64,000 bases of DNA from an uncultured Pelagibacteraceae bacterium (GCA_902514745.1 CABXRX010000002.1:1-64000); one strand, 5' to 3'. Shown: positions 10,695 through 21,157, counted from the first letter of the stretch. A program made the numbers and translations. The notes: generated by a model not told the origin, from the letters alone.

Positions 10695-11240
10695 ATGATT
10701 AAAGGATTTAAAATACCAAAAGTAATTTTTAGAGTAAGAGAGGGTGATACCTCTAATGATGAAGAAATTTGCGCTATTGGCGGAAAATGGACAGATAAAT
10801 CTACAGATGATTATTTTAAAGGTAAAAGAGTAATTTTATTTAGTTTACCTGGAGCATTCACACCGACATGCTCTTCTCAACAATTACCAGGGTTTGAGAA
10901 AAATGCAGCTAAATTAAAAAATTTAGGGATTGATGATATATACTGCTGCTCAGTTAATGACTCTTATGTGATGAATGCTTGGGCAAAAAAAATGAATATT
11001 TCTAATGTAAAAGTGATTCCAGATGGGTCTGGACTTTTTACAAAATATATGGGGATGTTAATTTCTAAAGATCATGATGGTTTTGGCCAAAGAAGTTGGC
11101 GATACATGGCTATAATTAATGACGGAGTGGTCGAAAAATGGTGGCAAGAACCAGGTATAAATAATTCAGGTTCTGATGACGATCCATATGTAGAGACAAC
11201 ACCTGAAAACTCAATTAGTTATCTTACTGAAAAAAAGTAA
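10695..11240 (+). CDS. Peroxiredoxin (Prx5/AhpE-like)
   Basis: LFSLPGAFTPTCSSQQLPGFEKNAAKLKNLGIDDIYCCSVNDSYVMNAW. Confidence 0.93.
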   Translation: MIKGFKIPKVIFRVREGDTSNDEEICAIGGKWTDKSTDDYFKGKRVILFSLPGAFTPTCSSQQLPGFEKNAAKLKNLGIDDIYCCSVNDSYVMNAWAKKMNISNVKVIPDGSGLFTKYMGMLISKDHDGFGQRSWRYMAIINDGVVEKWWQEPGINNSGSDDDPYVETTPENSISYLTEKK

Positions 11241-11281
11241 ATTTATATTAAATAAGTAAATTTATATTATAAGACCAAGTT

Positions 11282-12901
11282 ATGTTTAAGAACTTTAATA
11301 TTTGGTTTGCATCATCTTTAATCGTATCCATAGGTGTATTGATACCTATCATTACTGTATCTTTAAGTTTTTTTGAAGATACTTCAAATTATTACCAAAT
11401 TTTAAAAGATACTTTTTTATTAGAATATATTTTTAATTCATTAATTTTGCTGGTCAGCGTTTTAATTTTAACTTTTTTGATTGGTACTACTTGTGCTTAT
11501 TTGGTTTCTTTTTATAGATTTCCGTTTAGTAATTTTTTTAAATGGGCTCTAATACTTTCTTTTGCAGTTCCACCTTATATATACGCATATTCATTGACAG
11601 CTTTTTTTGAAAACTATGGGACAGCATTTACAATATTAACAAATTTATTTGGAGAAGGATCCTATAACAAACATATTCCAAAATTTGATGGAGTTTTTGG
11701 TTCAATTCTTTCAATGTCTTTTTCTTTATATGCTTACGTTTATATTTTATCAAGAGCTTCGTTTTTATATCAATCTCAAAATTTAATCGATCTAGGAAAA
11801 AGTCTTGGGTTTTCAAAATTTAAGGCATTGTATTCTTTGATTATACCAGCGGCTAGACCTGCAATAGTTGCGGGTTTATCACTTGTTGCAATGGAAACTT
11901 TGGCAGAATTTGGAGCAGTAGATTTCTTTTCAATAAATACTTTGACCACAGGCATTTATAATTCCTGGATATCATTTGATGATTTAGCATTTTCAAATCG
12001 ATTATCTTTTTTCTTATTATTATTTATATTTGCATTATTTATAATTGAAAATTTTTCTAGAAAAAAAGCTAAATATCATTTTAATAGTAGAGGTGGATTT
12101 AAACAAAAAGAAAAAATCCAACTTTCAGGAAAGAATTCGTTTTTTGCATTTTTATTTTGTTTTTTAATATTTTTTCTAAGTTTTTTATTTCCTTTAAGCC
12201 AAATGCTATATTGGACAATAAAATTTCCGGAAAATTTATTTGATTTGGATGTTGTAACATTGACTTTAAATACCTTATATCTTGTTACTTTATCAAGTTT
12301 TGTTCTAATTGTGTTTTCTCTTGTTTCAAATTATGGAAATAGAGTTTCAAAAAATAAAACTCTAAATTTATTATCAACTTTATCTATATCAGGATATGCA
12401 ATACCAGGTGTTATTTTAGCAGTAGCATTCATAACTTTCATAGCTTGGTTCGATGAAAATATAGTTAAGGCTTTAGGTTTTTTATCAATCAAAAAGATTT
12501 TCATAGGCACTGTTTTAGGCTTGGTTTTAGTATATTTTGTCAGATTTTATTCATTAGCTTTCAATGGTATCAAATCAGGTTATGAAAAAATAAATATCTC
12601 TGTAGATGAGAGTGCATATTTACTTGGATATTCAAAACAAAAGACTTTTACTAATATACATGTCCCCTTTTTAAGAAACTCACTTTTATTTGTAGGCATA
12701 TTAGTGTCTCTGGAGATAGTAAGAGAATTACCAATTACATTAATTTTAAGACCATTTAATTTTGAAACATTTGCAACAACTGCTTACATATCTGCATCAG
12801 AAGACCTATTAGAAGCTGCCGCTGTTCCATCTTTATTTTTAATTTTAATGGCAACAATATTTATAATGTTTACATCTAAATATATTTTAAGGGAAAAATG
12901 A
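11282..12901 (+). CDS. Iron ABC transporter permease (two fused BPD domains)
   Basis: Polytopic 539 aa; EAA loops ESAYLLGYSKQKTFTNIHVPFLRNSLL and IDLGKSLGFSKFKALYSLIIPAARPAIVAG. Confidence 0.92.
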   Translation: MFKNFNIWFASSLIVSIGVLIPIITVSLSFFEDTSNYYQILKDTFLLEYIFNSLILLVSVLILTFLIGTTCAYLVSFYRFPFSNFFKWALILSFAVPPYIYAYSLTAFFENYGTAFTILTNLFGEGSYNKHIPKFDGVFGSILSMSFSLYAYVYILSRASFLYQSQNLIDLGKSLGFSKFKALYSLIIPAARPAIVAGLSLVAMETLAEFGAVDFFSINTLTTGIYNSWISFDDLAFSNRLSFFLLLFIFALFIIENFSRKKAKYHFNSRGGFKQKEKIQLSGKNSFFAFLFCFLIFFLSFLFPLSQMLYWTIKFPENLFDLDVVTLTLNTLYLVTLSSFVLIVFSLVSNYGNRVSKNKTLNLLSTLSISGYAIPGVILAVAFITFIAWFDENIVKALGFLSIKKIFIGTVLGLVLVYFVRFYSLAFNGIKSGYEKINISVDESAYLLGYSKQKTFTNIHVPFLRNSLLFVGILVSLEIVRELPITLILRPFNFETFATTAYISASEDLLEAAAVPSLFLILMATIFIMFTSKYILREK

Positions 12902-13959
12902 GTACTAATTTTTTAGAGGTAAAGAATGTCGATTTTAAAATTGGTGGAAAAACTAAGGTAAAAAATGTTTCTTTCTCAATTGAAAATAAAGGTGAAACTA
13001 TATGCCTTCTGGGGCCATCTGGAATAGGAAAAACAACAATATTACGAACTATTGCTGGATTAGAAAAAATTGAGAAGGGTTCTATAAAATTAAATGGTAA
13101 GTTGTTATCTTCGAACGAAAAAAATGTAGAACCAGAAGATAGAAATGTATCATTAGCTTTTCAGGAAAACAGTTTATTTCCTCATTATACTGTAGAAAAA
13201 AATATATTATTAGGGGCAGAAAAAAATAAAGGCAGAAAAAAAAATAAATTAAGCTTTAAAGAGATAATTAAATTATTAGATATTTCTAAAATATTAAAAA
13301 AATTTCCACACGAAATAAGTGCTGGCGAAGCACAGAGAGCATCACTTGCAAGATCTTTATTAACACAACCTGATCTTTTATTGTTAGATGAACCGTTATC
13401 TAATGTTGATCAAAGTTTTAAAGAGGAAATACAAGTTAGGCTTAAAAAAATACTTAATAAACTTAAGATTACAACAATAATAGTAACACATGATTCTTAT
13501 GAGGCTTTTTATTTAGGATCAAAATGTGGAATTATTTTAAAACAAAAACTTAGACAGTTTGATGATCCTTATAAAGTTTACCATTTCCCAAACTCTATTG
13601 AAGTAGTTAATTTTTTAAATAGAGGAATTTTGATTCCTGCAAAAGTAACTAGTCAAACCACTTTAGAAAATGATGATTTAGGTTTAATTGAGGGACGTTT
13701 CATAAAAAATTATCCTATAGGAGCAAATGTTCAATTATTACTTCAGCCTGAGGACTTGGAACACGACGATAATAGCAATCTAAAATTAGAGGTTGTTGAT
13801 AGGAAATTTAGAGGAACAAATTTTATATATACTCTTAAAACTTTAAGTGAGAAACTAATTCCAGTTCTTGTTAACACTCATCATCATGAAATTCATGAAA
13901 TACACGATAAGTTTGGAATAAAAAGACCTATTCGACTTGAGCATATAGTTTGCTTTTAG
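12898..13959 (+). CDS. Iron ABC transporter ATP-binding protein
   Basis: Walker A GPSGIGKTT, signature ISAGEAQRASLARSL, Walker B LLLLDEPLSNVD; overlaps permease by 4 bp. Confidence 0.93.
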   Translation: MSTNFLEVKNVDFKIGGKTKVKNVSFSIENKGETICLLGPSGIGKTTILRTIAGLEKIEKGSIKLNGKLLSSNEKNVEPEDRNVSLAFQENSLFPHYTVEKNILLGAEKNKGRKKNKLSFKEIIKLLDISKILKKFPHEISAGEAQRASLARSLLTQPDLLLLDEPLSNVDQSFKEEIQVRLKKILNKLKITTIIVTHDSYEAFYLGSKCGIILKQKLRQFDDPYKVYHFPNSIEVVNFLNRGILIPAKVTSQTTLENDDLGLIEGRFIKNYPIGANVQLLLQPEDLEHDDNSNLKLEVVDRKFRGTNFIYTLKTLSEKLIPVLVNTHHHEIHEIHDKFGIKRPIRLEHIVCF

Positions 13960-13973
13960 TAAAAGTGAAATAA

Positions 13974-14660
13974 ATGTTATCAAAAAAACAATTATTTATC
14001 AAGGGGATGATAGACATTTCCCCACATATGTTATCTGTAATTCCATTTGGAATTATCTGTGGAGCAATTGGTGTTGAACTGGGTTTTAATCCATATTTAG
14101 TTTATGCAATGTCTTTCATTATATTTGGAGGTGCATCACAAATTGTATTCTTACAACTGCTTTCTGGAGGTGCTTCAAGCTTAGTGGCTGTTACATCTGT
14201 AGGAATTATTAATTCAAGACATTTATTATATGGAGCTGTTTTATCAGAATATTTAGAAAAATTATCTTTTATCAAAAAATTACTAATTTCTTATTTCGTT
14301 GTAGACCAGGGTTTTGCTGAATCTAATAAATTTTTTAAAAAAAACAAAAATGAACAAAACTTGCATTACCATTTAATTGGAACAGGTTGTACTATGTGGG
14401 TTTTTTGGCAAATTTCAACACTATCAGGCATTATTCTAGGCTCATTCGTTCCAGAAGAACTTGGATTGAAATTTGCAATTCCCCTTACTTTTATTGCTAT
14501 TGTTGTTCAAGATTTAAAAAAAATGGATCATGTAATTATTATGATTACTTGTGGTTTAAGTTCTTTATTATTTTTTGATGCTCCATTTAAATCTTACATA
14601 ATAATTTCACCAGTTATCGCTTTATTTGTTGCTTCATTAATTTTGAGGTTAAAAAAATGA
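13974..14660 (+). CDS. azlC: AzlC family branched-chain amino acid exporter subunit
   Basis: GFNPYLVYAMSFIIFGGASQIVFLQLLSGGAS, NSRHLLYGAVLS. Confidence 0.9.
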   Translation: MLSKKQLFIKGMIDISPHMLSVIPFGIICGAIGVELGFNPYLVYAMSFIIFGGASQIVFLQLLSGGASSLVAVTSVGIINSRHLLYGAVLSEYLEKLSFIKKLLISYFVVDQGFAESNKFFKKNKNEQNLHYHLIGTGCTMWVFWQISTLSGIILGSFVPEELGLKFAIPLTFIAIVVQDLKKMDHVIIMITCGLSSLLFFDAPFKSYIIISPVIALFVASLILRLKK

Positions 14661-14974
14661 CCTGGTTATCAATCATCGTTGCAGGCATATTAACTTATTT
14701 TACTAGAATGACTATGATTGCTTTAATTGATAGAGAAATGCTTGGAGATAAAATTAAATCTGTATTAGAATATGTTCCTTCAGCAGTATTTCCTGCAATA
14801 ATATTTCCTGCAATTTTTATCAATGATTATGGATCATTTGTTGAAATAAATGACCCTAAAATTTTTGGAGCTATAGTTGCAGTTTTTGTTGGATATTTTT
14901 CAAAAAATATTATTGCAACTATTTTATCTGGATTAATTTCTTATTGGTTTTTAATTTTTGTTATAACTAATTAG
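14657..14974 (+). CDS. azlD: AzlD family protein
   Basis: ~105 aa membrane protein overlapping azlC; TYFTRMTMIAL, YVPSAVFPAIIFPAIF. Confidence 0.88.
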   Translation: MTWLSIIVAGILTYFTRMTMIALIDREMLGDKIKSVLEYVPSAVFPAIIFPAIFINDYGSFVEINDPKIFGAIVAVFVGYFSKNIIATILSGLISYWFLIFVITN

Positions 14975-15650
14975 AACCTAATTTAATATTTCTACTAACG
15001 TTAGACTCTATCATTTTAGGTTTAGATAAATTTAAGTTCGACATAATATCTACATATTCATCTATGCTGTTTACCTGTAATCTAGGATTAAACTTTTTTT
15101 CAGTTCCAATCGTACTTACTTTTTTCCCATTATAATCATGACCTGGATAAACAAAAGTTTCTTCAGGTAATTTCAAAATTTTATTGAATAAAGAATTGTA
15201 AGCAGATTTTGAACACCCATTTTGAAAATCTGTTCTACCAGTTCCATTTATTAGAAGAGTATCACCTGTAAAAAGATGATTATTCATTAAAAAACTATAG
15301 CTATCTGAAGTGTGTCCGGGAGTATATAACGCTCTAATTTTTAGATTATCTACATCTATATACTCGTCATCTTTTACTTTTATTTCTACCAACTCCGCAG
15401 GCGTATGAGCACCCATTATTGTTGAGCATTTTGTAATATTTTTAAGTTCAGAAGCTCCTGTTACGTGATCAGCATGAATGTGAGTATCAATTACTTTTAC
15501 TAATTTTAAATCTAATTCCTCAAGTAAACTAATATATTCGTTTACATTTTCTATAACTGGATCAATGATCAGCGCCTCTCTACTTTTTCCTGAAGAAATT
15601 AAATAAGTATAAGTTGAAGATTTAGTATCAAATAATTGCTTAAAAATCAT
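14967..15650 (-). CDS. MBL-fold hydrolase, persulfide dioxygenase (ETHE1)-like
   Basis: THIHADHVTGA, TPGHTSDSYSF, FTGDTLLINGTGRTDFQNG, YPGHDYNGKKVSTIGTEKKFNPRL. Confidence 0.82.
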   Translation of the reverse strand: MIFKQLFDTKSSTYTYLISSGKSREALIIDPVIENVNEYISLLEELDLKLVKVIDTHIHADHVTGASELKNITKCSTIMGAHTPAELVEIKVKDDEYIDVDNLKIRALYTPGHTSDSYSFLMNNHLFTGDTLLINGTGRTDFQNGCSKSAYNSLFNKILKLPEETFVYPGHDYNGKKVSTIGTEKKFNPRLQVNSIDEYVDIMSNLNLSKPKMIESNVSRNIKLGSN

Positions 15651-15719
15651 TTATTTATATTAACATATAAGTACAAATTGACCCATTGTTAAAAGATATC
15701 TAATTAATATTTGTATACT

Positions 15720-16223
15720 ATGAAAATTATAAAAATCTTACTTATATTAACGTGTTTAAATTCATTAGCTTATGCTGATGAAAACATGAAAATAGGTTCT
15801 AAAGGAAATGAGAACGATATATTTCGAGTAATAAAAGTTATCATGTATGACAATTATTATGAGCCAAATTCATTTCAAATAAATGCAGGCGAGACTATAA
15901 AATTTGAAGTAGAAAATGCAGGTGAGCTTGTTCATGAGTTTAATATAGCGAACAAAATGATGCATATAAAACACCAGCCTGAAATGGAAAAAATGGTAGA
16001 GAATGAGATTCTTTTAGCTGACTCAATTGATAAAAATAAAATGAAGATGATGGCAAAAATAGATAAGTCTATGAGTCATTCACACAGTAATAGTGTTTTG
16101 TTAGAACCAAAGCAAAAAGGAAATATCATTTGGAAATTTGAAAACGCAGTTAACATTGAAGTAGCTTGTAATGTTCCTGGTCATTATCAAGCTGGAATGA
16201 TAGCCAAAGTTAATATAAAATAA
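15720..16223 (+). CDS. Cupredoxin-domain periplasmic protein with Met/His-rich insert
   Basis: Signal peptide; YYEPNSFQINAGETIKFEVENAGELVHEFNI and VACNVPGHYQAGMIAKV copper-site motif; ATG at 15720 preferred over TTG at 15711. Confidence 0.85.
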   Translation: MKIIKILLILTCLNSLAYADENMKIGSKGNENDIFRVIKVIMYDNYYEPNSFQINAGETIKFEVENAGELVHEFNIANKMMHIKHQPEMEKMVENEILLADSIDKNKMKMMAKIDKSMSHSHSNSVLLEPKQKGNIIWKFENAVNIEVACNVPGHYQAGMIAKVNIK

Positions 16224-16227
16224 CCAA

Positions 16228-16674
16228 ATGGACAATATTGTTGCTAACAATTTTAATTGGTCATGTAAACATACTTGGAAAAGAAGTGCTAAAAATACTG
16301 CTTGGTGTTTACTAGGCTGTGCTATTGGCGATTTTGGAACAATTTTATTTTTTCAATTAACTAAAATCCCTTTCCCAGTTTTGGGAATTATGACACTAGC
16401 CATTATCAATGGTTTAATTACTAGTATTATTTTGGAAACATTCATTTTAATGAAACAAAATTTAGATTTTTCAAAAGCTTTCAAAACAGCAATGGGAATG
16501 AGCTTAATTTCAATGATAAGTATGGAAATCATGATGAATTTAACTGATTATATTTTTACTGGTGGAGCCATTTTAACATGGTGGGTTATACCAATAATGT
16601 TAATTGTGGGTTTTTTAACTCCTTGGCCTTATAATTATTGGCGATTAAAAAAATTTGGAATTTCTTGTCATTAA
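16228..16674 (+). CDS. DUF4396-like membrane protein
   Basis: KRSAKNTAWCLLGCAIGDFGTILFFQL, WVIPIMLIVGFLTPWPYNYWRLKKFGISCH. Confidence 0.75.
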   Translation: MDNIVANNFNWSCKHTWKRSAKNTAWCLLGCAIGDFGTILFFQLTKIPFPVLGIMTLAIINGLITSIILETFILMKQNLDFSKAFKTAMGMSLISMISMEIMMNLTDYIFTGGAILTWWVIPIMLIVGFLTPWPYNYWRLKKFGISCH

Positions 16675-16750
16675 TTTAATAACTAATTAAAATTTAGTCA
16701 TTTAATTTTATCTAGATTTAAATAAATTTTCTAATGAATTAAACATATAT

Positions 16751-17470
16751 ATGAAACCATTAAAAAATTGGGATAACAATACTTGGCTTTCATCAAGAAA
16801 ATATATTCACTCATTCAATAGTTTTGTATTAAAGCAAGTTAAGCTAGATAGAAATTCTAGAATTTTAGACATTGGTTGTGGTAGAGGTAAAATTTTAGAA
16901 AATTTATCTATTAAATTAAAATTATTAAATAAACCTATTGGTATAGATATAGAAAATCATAAAGATAAGAGTAAAAAAATAATTTTTAAAAAGACAGATG
17001 CGACATCTTTTATTTTAAAAAATAATATTAATTTTGATTTAATCTTAATCAAACAGACAATTCATCTATTAAAAAAAAAACAAGCACTTAAACTTTTGTC
17101 AATTTGTAAAAATAATCTAAATCCAGATGGAAAAATTATCATTTTAAGTTTAGATCCTCAAAAAAATGAAATACCAACATTTTTAATAATGAAAAAAAAA
17201 TTAGAGATTTCATTAAATAAAGATAAAAAATTATTTAAATTCATCTTTAAAAATAGGGTTAAAATAGTTACTAAAAAATTTGTTTATGATGTGCAAATAA
17301 AAAAAACAAAATATCTTCAAATGATTAGAAATAGATATATTTCTACTTTATTAAATTTCACTGATGAGCAAATAAAAAAAGGGTTAAATGAAATTAGAAA
17401 TAATTATGGAAATATATTAAAATTTAAAGATAGATTAATTTGCTTTATTATTAAAAATAATGATTCCTAA
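16751..17470 (+). CDS. Class I SAM-dependent methyltransferase
   Basis: ILDIGCGRGKILENL motif I. Confidence 0.8.
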   Translation: MKPLKNWDNNTWLSSRKYIHSFNSFVLKQVKLDRNSRILDIGCGRGKILENLSIKLKLLNKPIGIDIENHKDKSKKIIFKKTDATSFILKNNINFDLILIKQTIHLLKKKQALKLLSICKNNLNPDGKIIILSLDPQKNEIPTFLIMKKKLEISLNKDKKLFKFIFKNRVKIVTKKFVYDVQIKKTKYLQMIRNRYISTLLNFTDEQIKKGLNEIRNNYGNILKFKDRLICFIIKNNDS

Positions 17471-17984
17471 TAAAATTAAAGAATACTTAGATAATTATAT
17501 ACACCAAGAAGTCTATATTCAAATAGCAGTCATAAAAGGTAAGGAAAAAATATCCACTAAAGCAGCAGTAAATAGTTATTTAAACTCAAATCATTTTAAA
17601 GATTTATCTGTAGGAAAACCTTACAATCATTTTATAGATGGATTGAATGACAAGTGTTTAATTAAATTAATCAATTCACCTATGAAAGATAAAGAAACAG
17701 ATGATGAGGTAATCAAAGAACTTCAAAAAAAACTTAAAGAATTAAGTAATGAAGAGCTAAAAAATACTTTTTGGGAAATAGAAACTGGAGAATTTGTAAA
17801 CAACGATCAAATCAAAGAACTTAAACAAGAGAGAGATAAAATGATCAAAAGTTTAGATCTAAAGAATAAAGAAATTGTCCATCAGACTCTAATTGATTTT
17901 TGCAAAAAATATGAGGAATTATGTATTGTTAAATACCCTGATGCGCCACTTCCATTGGAGATATTGAAATCTATTGGTTCCTAA
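17460..17984 (+). CDS. Hypothetical protein
   Basis: 174-aa ORF overlapping the upstream methyltransferase by 11 bp; no recognisable domain. Confidence 0.7.
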   Translation: MIPNKIKEYLDNYIHQEVYIQIAVIKGKEKISTKAAVNSYLNSNHFKDLSVGKPYNHFIDGLNDKCLIKLINSPMKDKETDDEVIKELQKKLKELSNEELKNTFWEIETGEFVNNDQIKELKQERDKMIKSLDLKNKEIVHQTLIDFCKKYEELCIVKYPDAPLPLEILKSIGS

Positions 17985-20508
17985 TTAACGGATAAACTTT
18001 AGGACTTAGATATTTTAGGTTCGTAATCATTATTAAAGCAAGAGTTACTAAGCCAATACTTAATCCTAGGTTAAATAAGACTTTAAAATCAAAAGCCCAA
18101 ACTAATTCAAAGATATTTTCTATAATAAATTTAGAAGCAATTACCGCAAAAAAGATCGAAATCAATATCACTGATTTAAAGATTATTATAAATTCTATTA
18201 ATGAGGAAAAAATAACTTCTTTTTTTGAAAATCCTAAAATTTTAAATACTAAGTTTTGATATTCTTTCACTTTTCCTTGCACCATAATGGCGCTAGAAAT
18301 TACAATTAAACCAATAATAATAGTGACCGCTGAAATAAGTGTTACAGCTATAAAAACTTTATTTAAAACATCTGTTACTTTATTTAAATAATCTGCAATC
18401 TTAATCATGGATAAACTTGGTAATACGTCTAGCATTGAAGTTTCATCAAACTTTTCAATCGTTTCAAATTTAGCAGTTGCTAAATATTCATGAGGTATTT
18501 TATTTGCAAATTGAGGATTAAATAGCATAGCAAAATTAATACTAAGATCACGGTAATCAACTGCTCTAAAATTAACTATCTCACCATCGATTTCTCTACC
18601 ATAAATATTAAGTGTGAATATATCACCTAATTTAATATCTAAATTTTTTGCAACTTCAGCATCTAAGGAAATTTGAAGTTGGTCAGGCTTGGTAAGGTCC
18701 CACCATTTACCTTTAGTTAATGGATTATCTTTTGGAACTTTGTCTACCCATGAAGATCTTCTATCACTACCAATTACCCAGTAGCTATCATTATCAGATT
18801 GAATATAAGTATTTGGATTAACTCCGTTAATTTTAATAATTCCAGATGATACCATTGGTACTACCTCAATCTTTGCATTAGCATCCATATTTAATATATT
18901 TTTTTCAAATATTTCTTTTTCTCCTTTTTGAATACCAACAAAAAAATAATCAGGAGCAATATCAGGTATGGATTTTGCAATTTCTCTTTGAAAATTAGTG
19001 CCAACTAATGCCAGTGTTAAAAGCAAAGTAACTCCTAGACCCAAAGACATAATTGTAATTGGAGTAATACTTTTTGTTTGTGTTATGTTTTTAATCGATA
19101 CCTTTAAAGATATATTTGAAGTAGACTTAAATTTTTTTAAGAAATAAATGATTATTTTTGAAAGTAGAAAAAATACAATCAAACAGACAAAAAAAGCCAA
19201 AAAATATCCAATACTATAAATGGGTCTTTCAGACTCATAACTAAATAATAATACCAAAATAGATAATAAGATTAGACTTAAAGTTGTTGATTTTTTTGAA
19301 TAATAAAATTCTAAATTTTGAAATACATTTCTAAATAAATTTGATGCCTTTACTTGATCGATAGAACTAATGGTTGGAATTGAAAAAATAATAAGAACTA
19401 ATAATCCAACTAAAAATATTTTACTAAAATTTATAATTGAAAACACTGGAGAAACGTTTAGTCCCAATCCATCAGATAAATACTGATCTACAACAGGAAC
19501 TATTAAAAAACTTGAGCCATATGCAAAGGTAGTGATTACTAAAAGTAAGATCAATAATTGAAGATAATAGAGTGTTTTGATATTTCCTGAGTAAAATCCT
19601 ACTGCTTTTCTAACGGCAATAGACATATTGTTTTGATTGATAAAAGAAAGAAGAGTATTAGCAATTCCAATTCCTGCTATTAGCATTGCGCTAATAGAAA
19701 CTAATGATAAAAACTGTGAAAAATTGTTGATAATTCTCTTTAATCCACTCGCAGAATTTTCAGGATACCGAAGTTTAACTTTTTGGTCATCTTTAAATAT
19801 ATTTTCTATTTTTTTTTCTATTTTTCTAGCATTATCTGCTTCGTTAAATTTTACTTTGTATTCATAGTTTAAAAAACTACCAATTCCATTGAGTTTTAAA
19901 ATTTCTAATGTTTGATCACCTGCAAGCGCCCAATCACCAAATGCAACAAACCCACTTACATCAGGGACAGATTTCACAATTCCTATAATTGTAAATAATT
20001 GATTTTGAACTTTAATTTTTTCATTTATTTTAAGATCTAAATTTTTGGATAAACTTTCATTTATTAGTAAAGTATTTGGCTCGTTATGCATTCTATTAAA
20101 TGCACCAGCTGGTTCATAATCAATCTCACCATATAGTGGATATTTACTATCTACAGTTTTTATCCTAGTAAAAAGAGATTTGTTTTTATCTCTACCAATT
20201 GTTGAGACCATTGTACTGAACTCAATCATCTGAGAAATAGTTGCAAACTCTTTTACTTGATTGACTAGTTCAAGATTTCCTTCATTGCGATTATAGTCAA
20301 TCTCAAGATCTCCTCCCAATAAAGATTTAGCATTATCGTTAAGTTCTTTTTTTAAACTGTCTTCAATTGTAAAGATGGCACTTAAAATGAAAAGGCTAAT
20401 AAAAAGTGTTATTATAATACTAGATAATTTTTTATAATTTCTGCTTAAGTCTTTTAAAGCATACTTAATAATTAGATTAAATTCAGATGAATTATTTGAT
20501 TTTTCCAT
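17971..20508 (-). CDS. ABC transporter permease, FtsX/MacB family (YbbP-like)
   Basis: 845 aa; IAGIGIANTLLSFINQNNMSIAVRKAVGFYSGNIKTLYYLQ; paired with ATPase. Confidence 0.9.
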   Translation of the reverse strand: MEKSNNSSEFNLIIKYALKDLSRNYKKLSSIIITLFISLFILSAIFTIEDSLKKELNDNAKSLLGGDLEIDYNRNEGNLELVNQVKEFATISQMIEFSTMVSTIGRDKNKSLFTRIKTVDSKYPLYGEIDYEPAGAFNRMHNEPNTLLINESLSKNLDLKINEKIKVQNQLFTIIGIVKSVPDVSGFVAFGDWALAGDQTLEILKLNGIGSFLNYEYKVKFNEADNARKIEKKIENIFKDDQKVKLRYPENSASGLKRIINNFSQFLSLVSISAMLIAGIGIANTLLSFINQNNMSIAVRKAVGFYSGNIKTLYYLQLLILLLVITTFAYGSSFLIVPVVDQYLSDGLGLNVSPVFSIINFSKIFLVGLLVLIIFSIPTISSIDQVKASNLFRNVFQNLEFYYSKKSTTLSLILLSILVLLFSYESERPIYSIGYFLAFFVCLIVFFLLSKIIIYFLKKFKSTSNISLKVSIKNITQTKSITPITIMSLGLGVTLLLTLALVGTNFQREIAKSIPDIAPDYFFVGIQKGEKEIFEKNILNMDANAKIEVVPMVSSGIIKINGVNPNTYIQSDNDSYWVIGSDRRSSWVDKVPKDNPLTKGKWWDLTKPDQLQISLDAEVAKNLDIKLGDIFTLNIYGREIDGEIVNFRAVDYRDLSINFAMLFNPQFANKIPHEYLATAKFETIEKFDETSMLDVLPSLSMIKIADYLNKVTDVLNKVFIAVTLISAVTIIIGLIVISSAIMVQGKVKEYQNLVFKILGFSKKEVIFSSLIEFIIIFKSVILISIFFAVIASKFIIENIFELVWAFDFKVLFNLGLSIGLVTLALIMITNLKYLSPKVYPLIRNQ

Positions 20509-21157
20509 CTTTAATTTTTATTTTTCGTTTTGCTTTATTAGCTAATTTTGGATCATGAGTTACCATAATTAGTGAGGAACCTTCTTCTTTTACATAATTA
20601 AATAATATATCAGAAATCATTACTGAATTTTCAGTATCTAGATTTCCAGTAGGCTCATCAGCTAGGATTAATTCTGGTTTCATTGCAATGGCTCGAGCTA
20701 TAGCAACTCTTTGTTGTTCTCCACCTGATAGTTGGCTTGGTAAATTATTAAATCGATGACTAAGTCCAAATCTATCTAATAATTGTTTTGCTTCTTTTTC
20801 TGGGTTTTTGAATTTATTTAATTCGAGAGTTAATGCCACATTTTCAACTGCAGTATAATTTGGAATTAAATAAAATGACTGAAATATAATTCCGATATTT
20901 TTTCTTCTTATTTCTGAGACCTCATCTTCGCTTAATTTTGTGATTTGATGATTTTGAAAAAAAATTTTTCCAGAAGTGGCTTTTTCCAAACCTCCTATCA
21001 ACATTATTAGACTAGTCTTTCCTGAACCACTTTCTCCAACAACAGAAATTGTCTCTTTTTTCTTGGTAGTTAAGTTAATATCTTTTAAAACTCTAATATT
21101 ATCTTTACCAGTTTGGTATTTGAGATTTACTTTATTTAATTTAAGAAGAATGCTCAT
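20492..21157 (-). CDS. ABC transporter ATP-binding protein (YbbA/LolD-like)
   Basis: Walker [43 protein letters not shown]; start [10 protein letters not shown] at 21157. Confidence 0.93.
   Translation of the reverse strand: MSILLKLNKVNLKYQTGKDNIRVLKDINLTTKKKETISVVGESGSGKTSLIMLIGGLEKATSGKIFFQNHQITKLSEDEVSEIRRKNIGIIFQSFYLIPNYTAVENVALTLELNKFKNPEKEAKQLLDRFGLSHRFNNLPSQLSGGEQQRVAIARAIAMKPELILADEPTGNLDTENSVMISDILFNYVKEEGSSLIMVTHDPKLANKAKRKIKIKDGKIK

Noticed and set aside
11628-14578. ORFs 11628-11816 (-) and 14387-14578 (+)
   Set aside because: Alternative frames of the iron permease and azlC genes.
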